Of a DNA stretch of 64,000 bases, positions 17,832 to 27,312 are shown one piece after another (the stretch's first letter is position 1; each line of letters begins with the position of its first letter). Location: NCBI RefSeq assembly GCF_007997225.1, contig NZ_VORM01000012.1:62001-126000 (forward strand), read 5' to 3'. The notes beneath the pieces are model-generated. The model saw only the letters and a program-made list of their open reading frames with translations. It did not search any database and was not told the DNA's origin. The position numbers were made by a program, and so were the translations under genes. This DNA comes from Subsaximicrobium wynnwilliamsii. Lineage in GTDB: Bacteria > Bacteroidota > Bacteroidia > Flavobacteriales > Flavobacteriaceae.

Positions 17832-20138
17832 ATGAGAAACTTTACTATAATATGCTTGTTTCTGGGAGCATCGGCTTCTGCACAAAATGGTACAGCGAAA
17901 GTTTCTGGCCAAGTCACTGCGGAAGGACTTGCAGTGCCATTTGCAAGTGTTTACGTCAAGGGAGGGACAAATGGAACGAATACTGATGAGAACGGACGAT
18001 ACCAATTAGAGCTTTCAGTTGGAAAAGTCACACTCGTGGCTCAATCTCAAGGTTATAAGACGCTTAGCAAAACGCTTAGCATAAGCGCAAATGAAGGTCA
18101 AATAGTCGATTTCGTGTTGGAAGAAAGTAACGCCGTCTTAGACGAAATAGTGGTCACAGGAACCAGAACCGAGAAACGACGTACCGATTCGCCGGTAATT
18201 GTCAACCTTATCAATAGCGAAACCTTGGAGCAAGTAGTGGCGACCGATCTTTCTGAAGGCCTGCGGTTTCAGCCCGGACTTCGGGTTGAAATGAATTGCC
18301 AAACCTGTAATTACAGCCAGATCCGAATGAATGGTCTGCAGGGTGGTTATTCACAGATCTTGATCAATGGTCGTCCCATTTTTAGTCCGCTCACGGGACT
18401 TTACGGTTTGGAGCAAATCCCAGTTAACATGATCGAGCGCATTGAAGTGGTGCGTGGCGGTGTTTCAGCATTATATGGTTCAAGCGCCATTGGTGGCACC
18501 GTAAACGTCATCACCAAAATCCCTAAGCAAAATGGTTATAGCTTCAGTTATGCCTACCAAAACATCAATGGCGGTGCAGATCAAAGTCTAATCAACGGTA
18601 ACGCGACTGTAGTGAGTAAGGATTATAAATCTGGAGCCAATTTTTTTGTCAATACCCGAACACGAACCGCTTATGATGCCAATGGCGATAATTTTTCTGA
18701 ACTCCCAGAACTGAAGGATAATTCTTTTGGTATCAATGCGTTTTACCTTCCTACTGAAAATTCTAAATTAGAAGTGAGTTTCAGTAGTTTGTATGAATAT
18801 CGATTTGGAGGCGAGATTGTTGAAAAACCCGCCTATTTAACCCAACAGTCTGAAGAACGCGACCACCACGTGCTTATGGGAAGTTTGGATTATCAAATTA
18901 ATTTCAATGAAGACAAAAGCGCCCTGATTCTATATTATGGGGGTCAAAGAACAGATCGAGATCACTACACAGGCATTATCCCAGATGATGAGACAGAAAA
19001 GAATGCTTTTTTCGCAGATCCTCCCTATGGCGTTTCTGATGTAATCACGCACCAAGGTGGCCTGCAGTACAACCACAAGTTGGATGCTTTTTTAGGTGGC
19101 ACTACTGTGCTAACCGCAGGCGCGGAATACCTGTACGATGATGTTTTTGATGAAATTACAGCTTATGATTACGAGATAGACCAAACCACAAGAAATTTGG
19201 GTGTCTTCTTTCAAAACGATTGGGAAGTTACCGAGTCCTTTAATTTTCTGGCTGGTTTTAGAGTGGATAAACACAATTTGGTGGATCATGCGATTGTGAG
19301 TCCGAGAGTATCTTTGCTTTATAAGTTGGAAGAAACCACACAGTTTAGATTGGGCTGGGGCACGGGATTTCGTGCGCCACAGGCCTTTGACACCGATTTG
19401 CACATTGCTTTTGCAGGAGGCGGTGTCTCAAGGATTTCGTTGGCAGAGAATCTGGAAGAAGAACGATCCAACAGTTTTACGGCATCGGTAAATTATGACA
19501 AAGCCACCGAGCATTTTATCGCTGGATTCACTTTAGAAGGATTTTATACGCATTTGAATGATGCGTTTTATCAATTTCCGCTTGGTGAAGACGCGTTTGG
19601 CGAACGTTTTGAAAAAAGAAATGGCAGCGGTGCTACGGTAAAAGGCATTACTTTAGAAGCGCGAGCCAATTTTGACTATGTGGTTGAATTGGCGGCCGGC
19701 TTTACCTTACAATCCAGTTTGTATGATGATGCCGTTGAAAACATTGAGGGTCTTGAATTAAAAAGAGAATTTCTAAGAACTCCAAACGATTATGGATATG
19801 CAACGCTTACTTACACACCCACCAAAAAACTTACAGCGAGTGCAAACCTCATTTATACCGGTAAAATGGACATCATCCATTTTGCAGGAGAAGGGACTGG
19901 TCAAGATGTTGATGAATACGACGTGACGCCAACTTTTACTGAGTTGAGTCTGCGTGTAGGTTACACCTTTAATTTACCAAAAGTAAGTACTAACATAGAA
20001 CTCTTTGGCGGCGTTAAGAATGTCACAAACAGTTATCAGGCTGATTTTGATACCGGTAAAAATCGGGACAGTAATTACATTTATGGTCCAGCAGCGCCTA
20101 GAACTGTTTTTGTAGGTTTAAAATTGGATTCACTTTAA
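17832..20138 (+). CDS. TonB-dependent outer-membrane receptor
   Basis: A 768-residue outer-membrane barrel that imports a ligand with energy from TonB. It has a signal peptide (about 1-17), a carboxypeptidase-regulatory-like beta domain (about 22-105), a plug domain (about 110-225, including GLYGLEQIPVNMIERIEVV and GSSAIGGTVNVIT), and then a beta-barrel ending GLKLDSL. The plug holds a CQTC pair near residue 157. Its place next to a DtxR regulator and a TroA-type transporter points to a metal or metal chelate as ligand. It leads a gene run with the thioredoxin-like gene 14 bases downstream. Confidence 0.9.
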   Translation: MRNFTIICLFLGASASAQNGTAKVSGQVTAEGLAVPFASVYVKGGTNGTNTDENGRYQLELSVGKVTLVAQSQGYKTLSKTLSISANEGQIVDFVLEESNAVLDEIVVTGTRTEKRRTDSPVIVNLINSETLEQVVATDLSEGLRFQPGLRVEMNCQTCNYSQIRMNGLQGGYSQILINGRPIFSPLTGLYGLEQIPVNMIERIEVVRGGVSALYGSSAIGGTVNVITKIPKQNGYSFSYAYQNINGGADQSLINGNATVVSKDYKSGANFFVNTRTRTAYDANGDNFSELPELKDNSFGINAFYLPTENSKLEVSFSSLYEYRFGGEIVEKPAYLTQQSEERDHHVLMGSLDYQINFNEDKSALILYYGGQRTDRDHYTGIIPDDETEKNAFFADPPYGVSDVITHQGGLQYNHKLDAFLGGTTVLTAGAEYLYDDVFDEITAYDYEIDQTTRNLGVFFQNDWEVTESFNFLAGFRVDKHNLVDHAIVSPRVSLLYKLEETTQFRLGWGTGFRAPQAFDTDLHIAFAGGGVSRISLAENLEEERSNSFTASVNYDKATEHFIAGFTLEGFYTHLNDAFYQFPLGEDAFGERFEKRNGSGATVKGITLEARANFDYVVELAAGFTLQSSLYDDAVENIEGLELKREFLRTPNDYGYATLTYTPTKKLTASANLIYTGKMDIIHFAGEGTGQDVDEYDVTPTFTELSLRVGYTFNLPKVSTNIELFGGVKNVTNSYQADFDTGKNRDSNYIYGPAAPRTVFVGLKLDSL

Positions 20139-20152
20139 TCATTTAAAAGTTT

Positions 20153-20620
20153 ATGTGGAGAATCATCATCATCATTTTAATAGTGTTTACAAGTACTGCT
20201 TTCGCTCAACATGAGGAAAAAGTGAATTGGCTGAGCTTTGAGCAATTGAACGATTCTCTAAAGGTCAAACCCAAAAAAGTGTTTATAGACTTTTATGCAG
20301 ATTGGTGTGCACCATGTTTGAGGATGCAGCGGGAGGTCTTTACCGATGAGACCATCGTAAAAATCTTGAGCAACGACTACTATGCAGTAAAAATGAACGT
20401 GGAAAGCACCGATACCATCAGTTTTGGAAATCAGCAGTTCATAAACAAACGTGCCAAGCGACGAAACCCAGTACATCAAATCCCCAAGTTGATGGCAAGT
20501 CAAAAAAACAAGCCGTTTTCCTTACCTGCTTTGGTGTTTATGGATGAGAATTTCCAGGTAACCGGACGTTATTTTCAATATTTGAATGTGAGCCAACTGA
20601 AGGAGATTTTGTTGAATTGA
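20153..20620 (+). CDS. Periplasmic thioredoxin-like protein
   Basis: A 155-residue thioredoxin-fold protein with a signal peptide (about 1-19, ending AFAQ) and the redox motif WCAPC (Cys52, Cys55) after FIDFYAD. The part after the first helix (KMNVES, then PALVFMDEN with the cis-proline) is typical. It sits 14 bases after the TonB receptor gene, so the two are probably co-transcribed. It may keep cysteines of the receptor or its ligand reduced in the periplasm; this link is inferred from position only. Confidence 0.85.
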   Translation: MWRIIIIILIVFTSTAFAQHEEKVNWLSFEQLNDSLKVKPKKVFIDFYADWCAPCLRMQREVFTDETIVKILSNDYYAVKMNVESTDTISFGNQQFINKRAKRRNPVHQIPKLMASQKNKPFSLPALVFMDENFQVTGRYFQYLNVSQLKEILLN

Positions 20621-20777
20621 CAAGCAGCATGGCATAGTGGCAACGATCAAGTCATGATTCTTTCTCAAGGTAGCTGTATTTTAAGCGCTGTAGGAGTATG
20701 TGGTCGTTAGGATACTTTGGCCACTAAAAATCATAAACCTACTTGTATTGCGTACTCATCTTATACGGAGTGAATTC

Positions 20778-20807
20778 TTTGAGCTCGCTCAATTTTTAGT
20801 ATATTCG
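20778..20807 (+). promoter_or_regulatory. Putative promoter of the TroA-like gene
   Basis: TTTG (20778-20781), 18 bases, then TATATTCG (20800-20807), close to the Bacteroidota consensus, 18 bases before ATG 20826. This supports that start rather than the upstream in-frame GTG at 20700. Confidence 0.45.
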
Positions 20808-20825
20808 CAACTTAAATTTAGACTA

Positions 20826-21740
20826 ATGAAAAAAATAATGTCTGGCTTGCTGGTTTTACTCGTTATGGCAAACTGTAAAACAGAGCCCAAAAACAGCAAC
20901 GGAAAACTCAATATCGTGACCACCACCACCATGATTACAGATTTGGTGGAGAATATTGGTGGCGATAAGGTCAACATTCAAGGCTTGATGGGAAGCGGTG
21001 TGGATCCGCATTTATATAAGGCCAGTGCTGGTGATGTGACCAAATTGAGCAATGCCGATTTGATTTTTTATGGCGGCTTGCATCTTGAGGGTAAATTGGT
21101 GGAAGTCTTTGAGAAAATGGAAAGCCAAAACCTTAAAACCGTAGCCGTTTCTGACGCGTTGGACAAAAGCACCCTGATTGGGTCTGAATACTTTGCGTCC
21201 AATTACGATCCGCACATTTGGTTCGACGTGAATAATTGGGAAAACATCACCAAATTTGTGGTTGAGAAACTGTCAATGGCCGACCCAGAAAACAAAGAAT
21301 TCTATATGGAAAACGGGGAGCAATATTTGAAAAAATTGGAAAACCTGAATACCGATATCAAATCCATCATTGAGGGTCTTCCGAAGGAAAAACGTGTTTT
21401 GGTAACAGCACATGACGCCTTCAGTTATTTCGGAAAAGCCTATGATTTTGAAGTGGTTGGTTTACAAGGGCTCTCTACGGCCACGGAAGCTGGCGTGCAA
21501 GATGTTCAGAAAATTTCAGCCTTTATCATAGAAAGAAAAATCAAAGCCATTTTTGTGGAAAGCTCGGTGCCAAAACGCACCATTGAGGCCTTGCAGGCAT
21601 CGGTAAATTCTAAAGGACACCACGTGGAAATTGGGGGCACTTTATATTCAGATGCTTTAGGTAATGCTGGTACTTTTGAAGGCACCTACATTGGGATGTT
21701 CAAATACAATGTGAAAACCATAGTTGGGGCACTGCAATGA
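20826..21740 (+). CDS. TroA/ZnuA-type metal-binding lipoprotein of an ABC transporter
   Basis: The periplasmic binding protein (304 residues) for a divalent metal, anchored as a lipoprotein through Cys17 (LVMANC). Four likely metal ligands, His62 (GVDPHLY), His130 (YDPHIWFD), His196 (TAHDAFSYF) and Asp276 (YSDALG), match the three-His-one-Asp set and spacing of TroA-like proteins. The His-rich loop of many zinc-only ZnuA proteins is absent. The start is ATG 20826, set by the lipobox and the promoter; the frame is open further upstream to 20700. It is followed by the ABC ATPase and, further on, two permeases. The metal could be Mn, Fe or Zn. Confidence 0.9.
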   Translation: MKKIMSGLLVLLVMANCKTEPKNSNGKLNIVTTTTMITDLVENIGGDKVNIQGLMGSGVDPHLYKASAGDVTKLSNADLIFYGGLHLEGKLVEVFEKMESQNLKTVAVSDALDKSTLIGSEYFASNYDPHIWFDVNNWENITKFVVEKLSMADPENKEFYMENGEQYLKKLENLNTDIKSIIEGLPKEKRVLVTAHDAFSYFGKAYDFEVVGLQGLSTATEAGVQDVQKISAFIIERKIKAIFVESSVPKRTIEALQASVNSKGHHVEIGGTLYSDALGNAGTFEGTYIGMFKYNVKTIVGALQ

Positions 21741-21815
21741 GTTCGGGTTTAGCAGTTTTCAAGCTAAAAAAATCAATCTTCAGAGCCTCTAGGGTTTCTC
21801 AAAATCATAAGCATT

Positions 21816-22598
21816 ATGAAATCACATAATTCAGATCAACATGAGAAAACGGTCACAGCTGCTGAAACTGTTTTCGCCGTAAAAGTGGATGACTTAACCG
21901 TAGCTTACAATTATAAGCCTGTGCTTTGGGATATTGATCTGGAAATTCCTGAAGGGGTTTTGATGGCTATTGTTGGCCCAAATGGCGCGGGCAAATCCAC
22001 TTTGATCAAATCCATCTTAGGCATCTTAAAGCCCATTGCAGGTAGTGTGTCTATTTATGGCAAACCTTACAAGGAACAGCGTTCCTTGGTGGCCTATGTG
22101 CCGCAAAAGGGAAGTGTGGATTGGGATTTCCCCACCACAGCGCTGGATGTGGTCATGATGGGGACTTATGGGAGTTTGGGCTGGATCAAAAGGCCTAAGC
22201 AAAGAGAAAAGAAATTGGCCTTGGAAGCGCTTGAGAAAGTCGGGATGCTGTCGTTCAAAGGCCGTCAAATAAGTCAGTTATCTGGTGGCCAACAGCAGCG
22301 CATTTTCTTGGCTAGAGCATTGGTGCAGGATGCCTCCATCTATTTTATGGATGAACCGTTTCAAGGGGTAGATGCTTCAACCGAGATTGCCATCATCAAT
22401 ATTTTAAAGGCCTTGAGAAAAGCTGGAAAAACCGTCGTTGTGGTGCATCACGATTTACAAACCGTGCCAGAATACTTTGATTGGGTTACCTTTTTGAACG
22501 TCAAGAAAATCGCAACCGGCCCTGTCAAGGATATCTTTAACGATGATAATTTGACCAAGACTTACGGGATCAATTACAAGGTAAGCATACAGGAGTGA
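21816..22598 (+). CDS. Metal ABC transporter ATP-binding protein
   Basis: The ATPase (260 residues) of the TroA/ZnuA-type importer. Walker A GPNGAGKS (54-61), a Q-loop in YVPQKG, signature LSGGQQQR (155-162), Walker B IYFMDEP (to about 181) and the switch His in VVVHHDLQ are all intact. The first ~20 residues form an extra polar leader compared with usual members, and an internal start is possible. It lies 75 bases after the binding-protein gene. Confidence 0.93.
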   Translation: MKSHNSDQHEKTVTAAETVFAVKVDDLTVAYNYKPVLWDIDLEIPEGVLMAIVGPNGAGKSTLIKSILGILKPIAGSVSIYGKPYKEQRSLVAYVPQKGSVDWDFPTTALDVVMMGTYGSLGWIKRPKQREKKLALEALEKVGMLSFKGRQISQLSGGQQQRIFLARALVQDASIYFMDEPFQGVDASTEIAIINILKALRKAGKTVVVVHHDLQTVPEYFDWVTFLNVKKIATGPVKDIFNDDNLTKTYGINYKVSIQE

Positions 22599-22600
22599 AT

Positions 22601-22620
22601 ATTCCTGCGAACGCAGGAAT
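22601..22620. repeat. Perfect short inverted repeat after the ABC ATPase
   Basis: ATTCCTGCG-AA-CGCAGGAAT begins two bases after the ATPase stop. There is no T-run, so it is more likely a dispersed palindromic element or RNA-stabilising hairpin than a classic terminator. Confidence 0.5.
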
Positions 22621-22726
22621 CTCATGATTTGAAATGTGATTTTGGGTGAGTTCAATTTTAGTCACAGCCTCAGTCTCAGTTGCTCTTACTTTCGTGATTT
22701 TGATCAACATTATTAAACAACCTTGA

Positions 22727-22757
22727 TTGGCACGAACTGAACTTTGTGTTACTTTTG
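22727..22757 (+). promoter_or_regulatory. Putative promoter of the 541-residue gene and permeases
   Basis: TTGG (22727-22730), 19 bases, then TACTTTTG (22750-22757), a full -7 match with a near -33, 52 bases before ATG 22810. It suggests the second half of the transporter cluster can be transcribed separately. Confidence 0.45.
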
Positions 22758-22809
22758 AATAGAATCACAAGCGCAATTAAATCTAGAGCGCTTCAGAAAA
22801 AATTGATAG

Positions 22810-24435
22810 ATGAAATCCAGAATTTATTTAAAACAGTGGTTACACTCAAAACCAGAGCATTACAGCAGTAAAACCGATCTGCATTATCTAAAAATTGCAA
22901 ATAGCATTTATTTGGGTTTAGAGAATAACCAAAAATTGGTGTTAAAGCAATTCATGGATGAGGCCGATGTTGCAAGCCTATGTTGCTTCATTACCTGCTA
23001 TTATGAGGATGTCATTTCCCAAACCAATATCTGGAAGGCATTCAAAACGTTATATGCAAAATCCTATGGTAAGGCATTGCCGTTTTATACCCTTACTGAA
23101 GAGTACTTGGACGAGGAAATCAACGCGGAAGATGTGGCATTTCTGATTTGGTATTTTCTGAACACAATTCAAGGCGAAAAATTTGTAAGTCCGCACAATG
23201 AGTTTATCACAAATATCGCCAAGCAAGCCATGGAGGTCTTGAATGAGGACTATGAATTTGCACCAGAGAATACGGTGCTTAAGAAATTCTATCAGATAAA
23301 CTCCGAGCATTTTGATGCCACTGATGAATTCTATCAAACACGAGATTTTTTGTATGCCGTATTTTTTGATTCCTATCTTTTCTATACAGACATCAAACGT
23401 CGCTTTGAACAGGATGTTTTTGAAACCATTGAGGACCTTTCCGAAGAAAAACCTCAAATGGTCATGAGCTACATCAGAGAAGTGACCGAGGCTTACACCT
23501 TCAGCAAATCCAGCGCGCTGCTGGCCCTTAATGCAAAGGACTGGGCGAGCGCAGTTGTTGGCGAAACCGATGCGCATTATAAATCACTTACCAGCATATC
23601 GCAAAAGGTAAAAGGACTGTTTCTATACAAATCACAAACTGAAACAGACGTGACCCTAGAGCACATCGCTTCTGGGATGTTATTTAAAATGACCAAAAAA
23701 TCCTTTGATTCTTTAGAGGATATAGAGGAAGATTACATCATCTATATCGGCTTGGTAAAATACAATGGAGAATGGTGGTTTTCTGGTAATTTTTCCGCTT
23801 CTCCCTTTAACGCGGATTTGATTCTGGACGAAAAAAACTCTGCGAAATCAAGATCTGAAGTCAGCTTTTTAGAAGATCAAGCGCAAATGGCATCGATTAT
23901 GGAGCAGCAAAAACAAGCCTTTTTAGACTTCAACCAAGGGTCTTTGGTCGCCTTTTTGAGTGCTGCCGACTTGAATCCTTTTTTAGAGGCCTACATGACT
24001 TTTTTCAATGATTCACTGAAGCTTTCCGATCAAGAAAAGGAAGCTGCACATAAAAGAACCAAGGCCGATGGCTATTTTGGAAACACTGCTAAGGAAGATC
24101 CCCTTGAAGGTGAAGACAAGGTCTTTGTGGTGTATTTCAACCCTAAATCGGGCATTGAGTTTTATGATGACATCATCAATGCATTTCCAGATGAAAGAAA
24201 TTCTTTTTTTACGGAAGAGAGTCGGGAGGATGTGCAATACATTCTAATGTCGGCAACCTGCTCCACCGAATTTACCAACTACTTCGTCGAGCACTACAAA
24301 GACCGATTGGACTATTTCAAAAGCGAACCCTATAAGTCCTATTTGAATGATTTGGATTTCTTACTTAGATTTTGGAAAAAAGACAATTACCATACCAAAA
24401 GCACCGTGGTGCTAACCGGTAAAGATGGGCAATAA
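22810..24435 (+). CDS. Unknown protein (DUF3843-like) inside the metal transporter cluster
   Basis: A 541-residue cytoplasmic protein with no signal peptide or membrane segment. The opening SRIYLKQWLHSKP and LHYLKIAN resemble the Bacteroidota DUF3843 family; this is from memory and the function of that family is unknown. The middle is helical and acidic. The part from about 240 on contains YIIYIGLVKYNGEWWFSGNF, a beta-rich segment like those in SEC-C-linked or DUF-type proteins, and a run of acidic residues. It lies between the ABC ATPase and the first permease, 14 bases before the latter, so it is co-transcribed with the permeases. Confidence 0.6.
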   Translation: MKSRIYLKQWLHSKPEHYSSKTDLHYLKIANSIYLGLENNQKLVLKQFMDEADVASLCCFITCYYEDVISQTNIWKAFKTLYAKSYGKALPFYTLTEEYLDEEINAEDVAFLIWYFLNTIQGEKFVSPHNEFITNIAKQAMEVLNEDYEFAPENTVLKKFYQINSEHFDATDEFYQTRDFLYAVFFDSYLFYTDIKRRFEQDVFETIEDLSEEKPQMVMSYIREVTEAYTFSKSSALLALNAKDWASAVVGETDAHYKSLTSISQKVKGLFLYKSQTETDVTLEHIASGMLFKMTKKSFDSLEDIEEDYIIYIGLVKYNGEWWFSGNFSASPFNADLILDEKNSAKSRSEVSFLEDQAQMASIMEQQKQAFLDFNQGSLVAFLSAADLNPFLEAYMTFFNDSLKLSDQEKEAAHKRTKADGYFGNTAKEDPLEGEDKVFVVYFNPKSGIEFYDDIINAFPDERNSFFTEESREDVQYILMSATCSTEFTNYFVEHYKDRLDYFKSEPYKSYLNDLDFLLRFWKKDNYHTKSTVVLTGKDGQ

Positions 24436-24449
24436 CATAAAAGTTAAAT

Positions 24450-25577
24450 TTGAACTTACAGGAATATTTCTCTTTAGTCTTTAGTGACTACACCCTGCGA
24501 ACCATTACCTTGGGCACCGCCATTCTTGGCGCAGTTACGGGCATGTTGGGCAGTTTTGCAGTATTGCGAAAACAGAGCCTGTTAGGTGACGCCATCTCGC
24601 ACGCGGCATTACCGGGTATCGCCATTGCGTTTTTGATTACTGGGGCAAAAGATAGCAATACACTTTTGTTGGGTGCTTTGGTAAGTGGCTTGATTGGCAC
24701 CTTTTGGATTCGAGGCATCGTAAGCAAAACACACTTAAAGTCTGATACGGCACTCGGTCTCATTTTATCTGTGTTTTTTGGCTTCGGCATGTTGCTGCTT
24801 ACCTACATTCAAAAACAACCCAACGCTAATCAAGCCGGGTTGGACAAGTATTTATTTGGGCAAGCAGCAACGCTTGTGGAAAGTGATGTTTGGCTCATGG
24901 CCATTGTCACAGGGGTATCCTTATGCGTGATGTTGCTATTCTGGAAGGAATTCAAGATCTTATTGTTTGATAAGGATTATGCAGAAACCTTGGGATTCAA
25001 TACCAAAACCATTGATGTGCTCATTACCGTTTTTATCGTGTTAGCGATTGTTTTGGGCTTGCAAACGGTTGGTGTGGTTTTGATGAGTGCGATGTTATTG
25101 GCGCCAGCTGCAGCTGCACGGCAATGGACCAACAGTTTGTCGACGATGGTGGTTTTGGCTTCAGTTTTCGGGGCCTTTTCGGGAGTTTTCGGTACAGCCA
25201 TTAGCGCCAGTCAAAACAATTTATCCACAGGCCCAGTGATAGTGATTGTGGCTGCGGTTTTTGTTTTGATATCCTTTATTTTTTCGCCAAGTCGCGGACT
25301 TTTGTTCAGACAGATTCGGTTTGTAAAAAACCGCCGCGATCTAGAACTTCAAAAGACCTTATCGTTTATGTTCCATATTGCCGAAACCCACGATGATATT
25401 TCCCACCCGCACGAAATTAGGATCTTGAATAATTTTCAGGGATTTACAAAAGGCAGCTTAAAAACATTAGAGGAAAAAAATTACATCCGCCTTGAAGGCA
25501 GTACTTGGAGTTTGACGGATCAAGGTTTTGAGACCGCTTCCAATTTGTACAACCAACAACACCAGAACAATGAGTAG
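24450..25577 (+). CDS. Metal ABC transporter permease 1 with C-terminal winged-helix-like extension
   Basis: A membrane permease of the TroC/ZnuB (ABC-3) family. It starts at TTG 24450, where NLQEYFSLVFSDYTLRT gives the usual first helix. About eight to nine helices span residues 15-285, with the family segments LGDAISHAALPGIA and LLAPAAAARQWT. Family members normally end near 290. Here about 85 further residues follow (HIAETHDDISHPHEIRI, GSLKTLEEKNYIRL, WSLTDQGFETA) that look like a winged-helix/DtxR-like domain. The 3' end overlaps the second permease start by 8 bases. Confidence 0.88.
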   Translation: MNLQEYFSLVFSDYTLRTITLGTAILGAVTGMLGSFAVLRKQSLLGDAISHAALPGIAIAFLITGAKDSNTLLLGALVSGLIGTFWIRGIVSKTHLKSDTALGLILSVFFGFGMLLLTYIQKQPNANQAGLDKYLFGQAATLVESDVWLMAIVTGVSLCVMLLFWKEFKILLFDKDYAETLGFNTKTIDVLITVFIVLAIVLGLQTVGVVLMSAMLLAPAAAARQWTNSLSTMVVLASVFGAFSGVFGTAISASQNNLSTGPVIVIVAAVFVLISFIFSPSRGLLFRQIRFVKNRRDLELQKTLSFMFHIAETHDDISHPHEIRILNNFQGFTKGSLKTLEEKNYIRLEGSTWSLTDQGFETASNLYNQQHQNNE

Positions 25578-26730
25578 CGCACAATTTGAAATACAGCTTA
25601 TTGCGAGCATTGTCGCCATCGCCTGTGCGATTCCTGGTACTTTTTTGGTGTTGCGAAAAATGGCCATGATCAGTGATGCGATCAGTCACTCGATTTTACC
25701 AGGCATCGTGGTGGGATTCTTTATCACTCAAGATCTCAATTCGCCTTGGTTGATATTGTTGGCAGCGTTTACTGGTGTGATTACTGTGGTTTTGGTAGAG
25801 AACATCCAGAAAACCGGTTTGGTAAAAGAAGACACCGCCATTGGCTTGGTGTTTCCGGTGTTGTTTAGTATTGGAGTGATTTTGATTGCCAAGAACGCCA
25901 ATGACGTGCATTTGGATATCGATGCGGTGTTGTTGGGCGAACTCGCCTTTGCTCCTTTTGATAGAATTTATATGGGAGGGGTTGATGTAGGCCCCAAATC
26001 ACTATGGGTTATTGGGTCTATTTTGCTCATAACGATCACGCTTTTGATCTTGTTTTTCAAGGAGCTTAAGTTGAGCACTTTTGATAAGGGTTTATCGGCG
26101 TCACTAGGCTTTTCGCCCATCGTGATCCATTATGGCTTAATGTCGGTCGCATCCGTAACCACCGTGGGTGCTTTTGATGCGGTAGGTGCCATTTTAGTGG
26201 TGGCCTTGATGATTGCTCCGGCAGCTTCCGCTTATTTATTGACAACCGATTTAAAAAAAATGCTGTTGCTATCCATAGGTTTTGGCATTTTGAGCGCCAT
26301 TTCTGGCTATTGGATGGCGTATTGGCTCGATGCTTCCATCGCAGGATCAATCACGACCATGTTGGGAATTTTATTTTTGGTCGTTTATTTATTTGCACCA
26401 AGTAAGGGTATCATTGCGGTGTTATACCGAGAAAAACAACAACGCACCGAAGTCTCATTGCTCACGTTTCTACTCCACTTAAAAAACCATGAGGAAGAAA
26501 GTGAACGCCACGTCAAGCACCTAAATGAGCATATCAATTGGCAAAAAGTCCGCTCGCGAACCGTGTTGGATTTGGCACTTAAAAACAATATGATCGCGAT
26601 CGATAACAAAATTGTGTCCTTGACCCCAAAAGGCGATGAATTTACCACCCAAGCCATAGATTATATCATTACCAATGAAGACGCGCAGATCGAAGACATG
26701 AAAGACGATTTCTTTTTGTTTAGGGGATGA
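25570..26730 (+). CDS. Metal ABC transporter permease 2 with C-terminal extension
   Basis: The second TroC/ZnuB-type permease, 386 residues from ATG 25570 (SSAQFEIQLIAS); the in-frame GTG at 25528 lies inside permease 1 and is unlikely to be used. Conserved parts include MISDAISHSILPGIVVGF and VALMIAPAASAYLLT. Again a ~100-residue tail follows the last helix (LLTFLLHLKNHEEESE, RSRTVLDLALKNNMIA, VSLTPKGDEFTTQA), winged-helix-like and followed by an acidic end. Two different permeases probably form a heterodimer with the shared ATPase. Confidence 0.88.
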   Translation: MSSAQFEIQLIASIVAIACAIPGTFLVLRKMAMISDAISHSILPGIVVGFFITQDLNSPWLILLAAFTGVITVVLVENIQKTGLVKEDTAIGLVFPVLFSIGVILIAKNANDVHLDIDAVLLGELAFAPFDRIYMGGVDVGPKSLWVIGSILLITITLLILFFKELKLSTFDKGLSASLGFSPIVIHYGLMSVASVTTVGAFDAVGAILVVALMIAPAASAYLLTTDLKKMLLLSIGFGILSAISGYWMAYWLDASIAGSITTMLGILFLVVYLFAPSKGIIAVLYREKQQRTEVSLLTFLLHLKNHEEESERHVKHLNEHINWQKVRSRTVLDLALKNNMIAIDNKIVSLTPKGDEFTTQAIDYIITNEDAQIEDMKDDFFLFRG

Positions 26731-27050
26731 TTTTGCTGGGGTTTTTTAGGTTTGAACCTTCCAGCATGCTTAGAATTGGCATGAAATTACACGTAATTCC
26801 AGACAATAACAAAGCGCGAAGAAGCATTTCTAAAGTACTCCTTCAGTTTGATAAAACGCGTCATAAGTGTTTAAAAAACGCCTCCTCTGAGACGTTGTGC
26901 ATTGAGTGCAGTAATGCTTTCGAGCAGCAATAACTAGATCATAAAAAAGCAATGTTAAAAAGTATTATCCAAAAATGGAAATGATCTACATTTGAAGTCT
27001 AAAAAACGAATCGGTTCAGCGTGACCAGATTTACATTCAAATTAAATATT
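26731..27050. other. Intergenic stretch
   Basis: No convincing gene; one 68-codon open frame lacks any family feature. A -7-like TACATTTG at 26987-26994 may serve the small gene at 27051. Confidence 0.4.
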
Positions 27051-27197
27051 ATGAATTTCTTGAATTTTGTTGCAGGCAAGGGAGGCTTTATGATTCTCGC
27101 ATTGATTGTTATCGCATTGTTTATGTATAGAAAATACAAATCAGAGCGCTATTTCAAAGAGGTTGAAAAGCGCATAAACAATAGGAAAAAGCAATAG
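27051..27197 (+). CDS. Small single-helix membrane protein
   Basis: A 48-residue frame: MNFLNFVAGKGG, one hydrophobic helix FMILALIVIALFMY, then a basic tail ending NNRKKQ. The pattern of one membrane helix and a charged tail, and a TAnnTTTG-like element 57 bases upstream, support a real gene, but no family is recognised. Confidence 0.45.
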   Translation: MNFLNFVAGKGGFMILALIVIALFMYRKYKSERYFKEVEKRINNRKKQ

Positions 27198-27247
27198 TAC
27201 AATTGCTACTGAGTCGGCATCTTCTGAATGGGGCGCTACTTAAAAGT

Positions 27248-27311
27248 GCGACTAAGACTGCGACTGCAAACTGACGACTGGCGACTGCCTACTGTAGACT
27301 GTGGACTAACA
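27248..27311. repeat. GACTGnn-type intergenic repeat
   Basis: Irregular runs of the string GACTG/AACTG spaced by two or three bases. Similar runs occur at 28199-28250 and 46149-46188, always between genes. Confidence 0.5.
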
Positions 27312-27312
27312 A

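Noticed and set aside
20700-20825. Upstream in-frame start giving the TroA-like protein 42 extra residues
   Set aside because: The lipobox follows ATG 20826 directly and a promoter-like sequence lies between the two candidate starts.
26727-26933. 68-codon frame after the second permease
   Set aside because: No family features, no plausible start signal, and it overlaps the permease stop.
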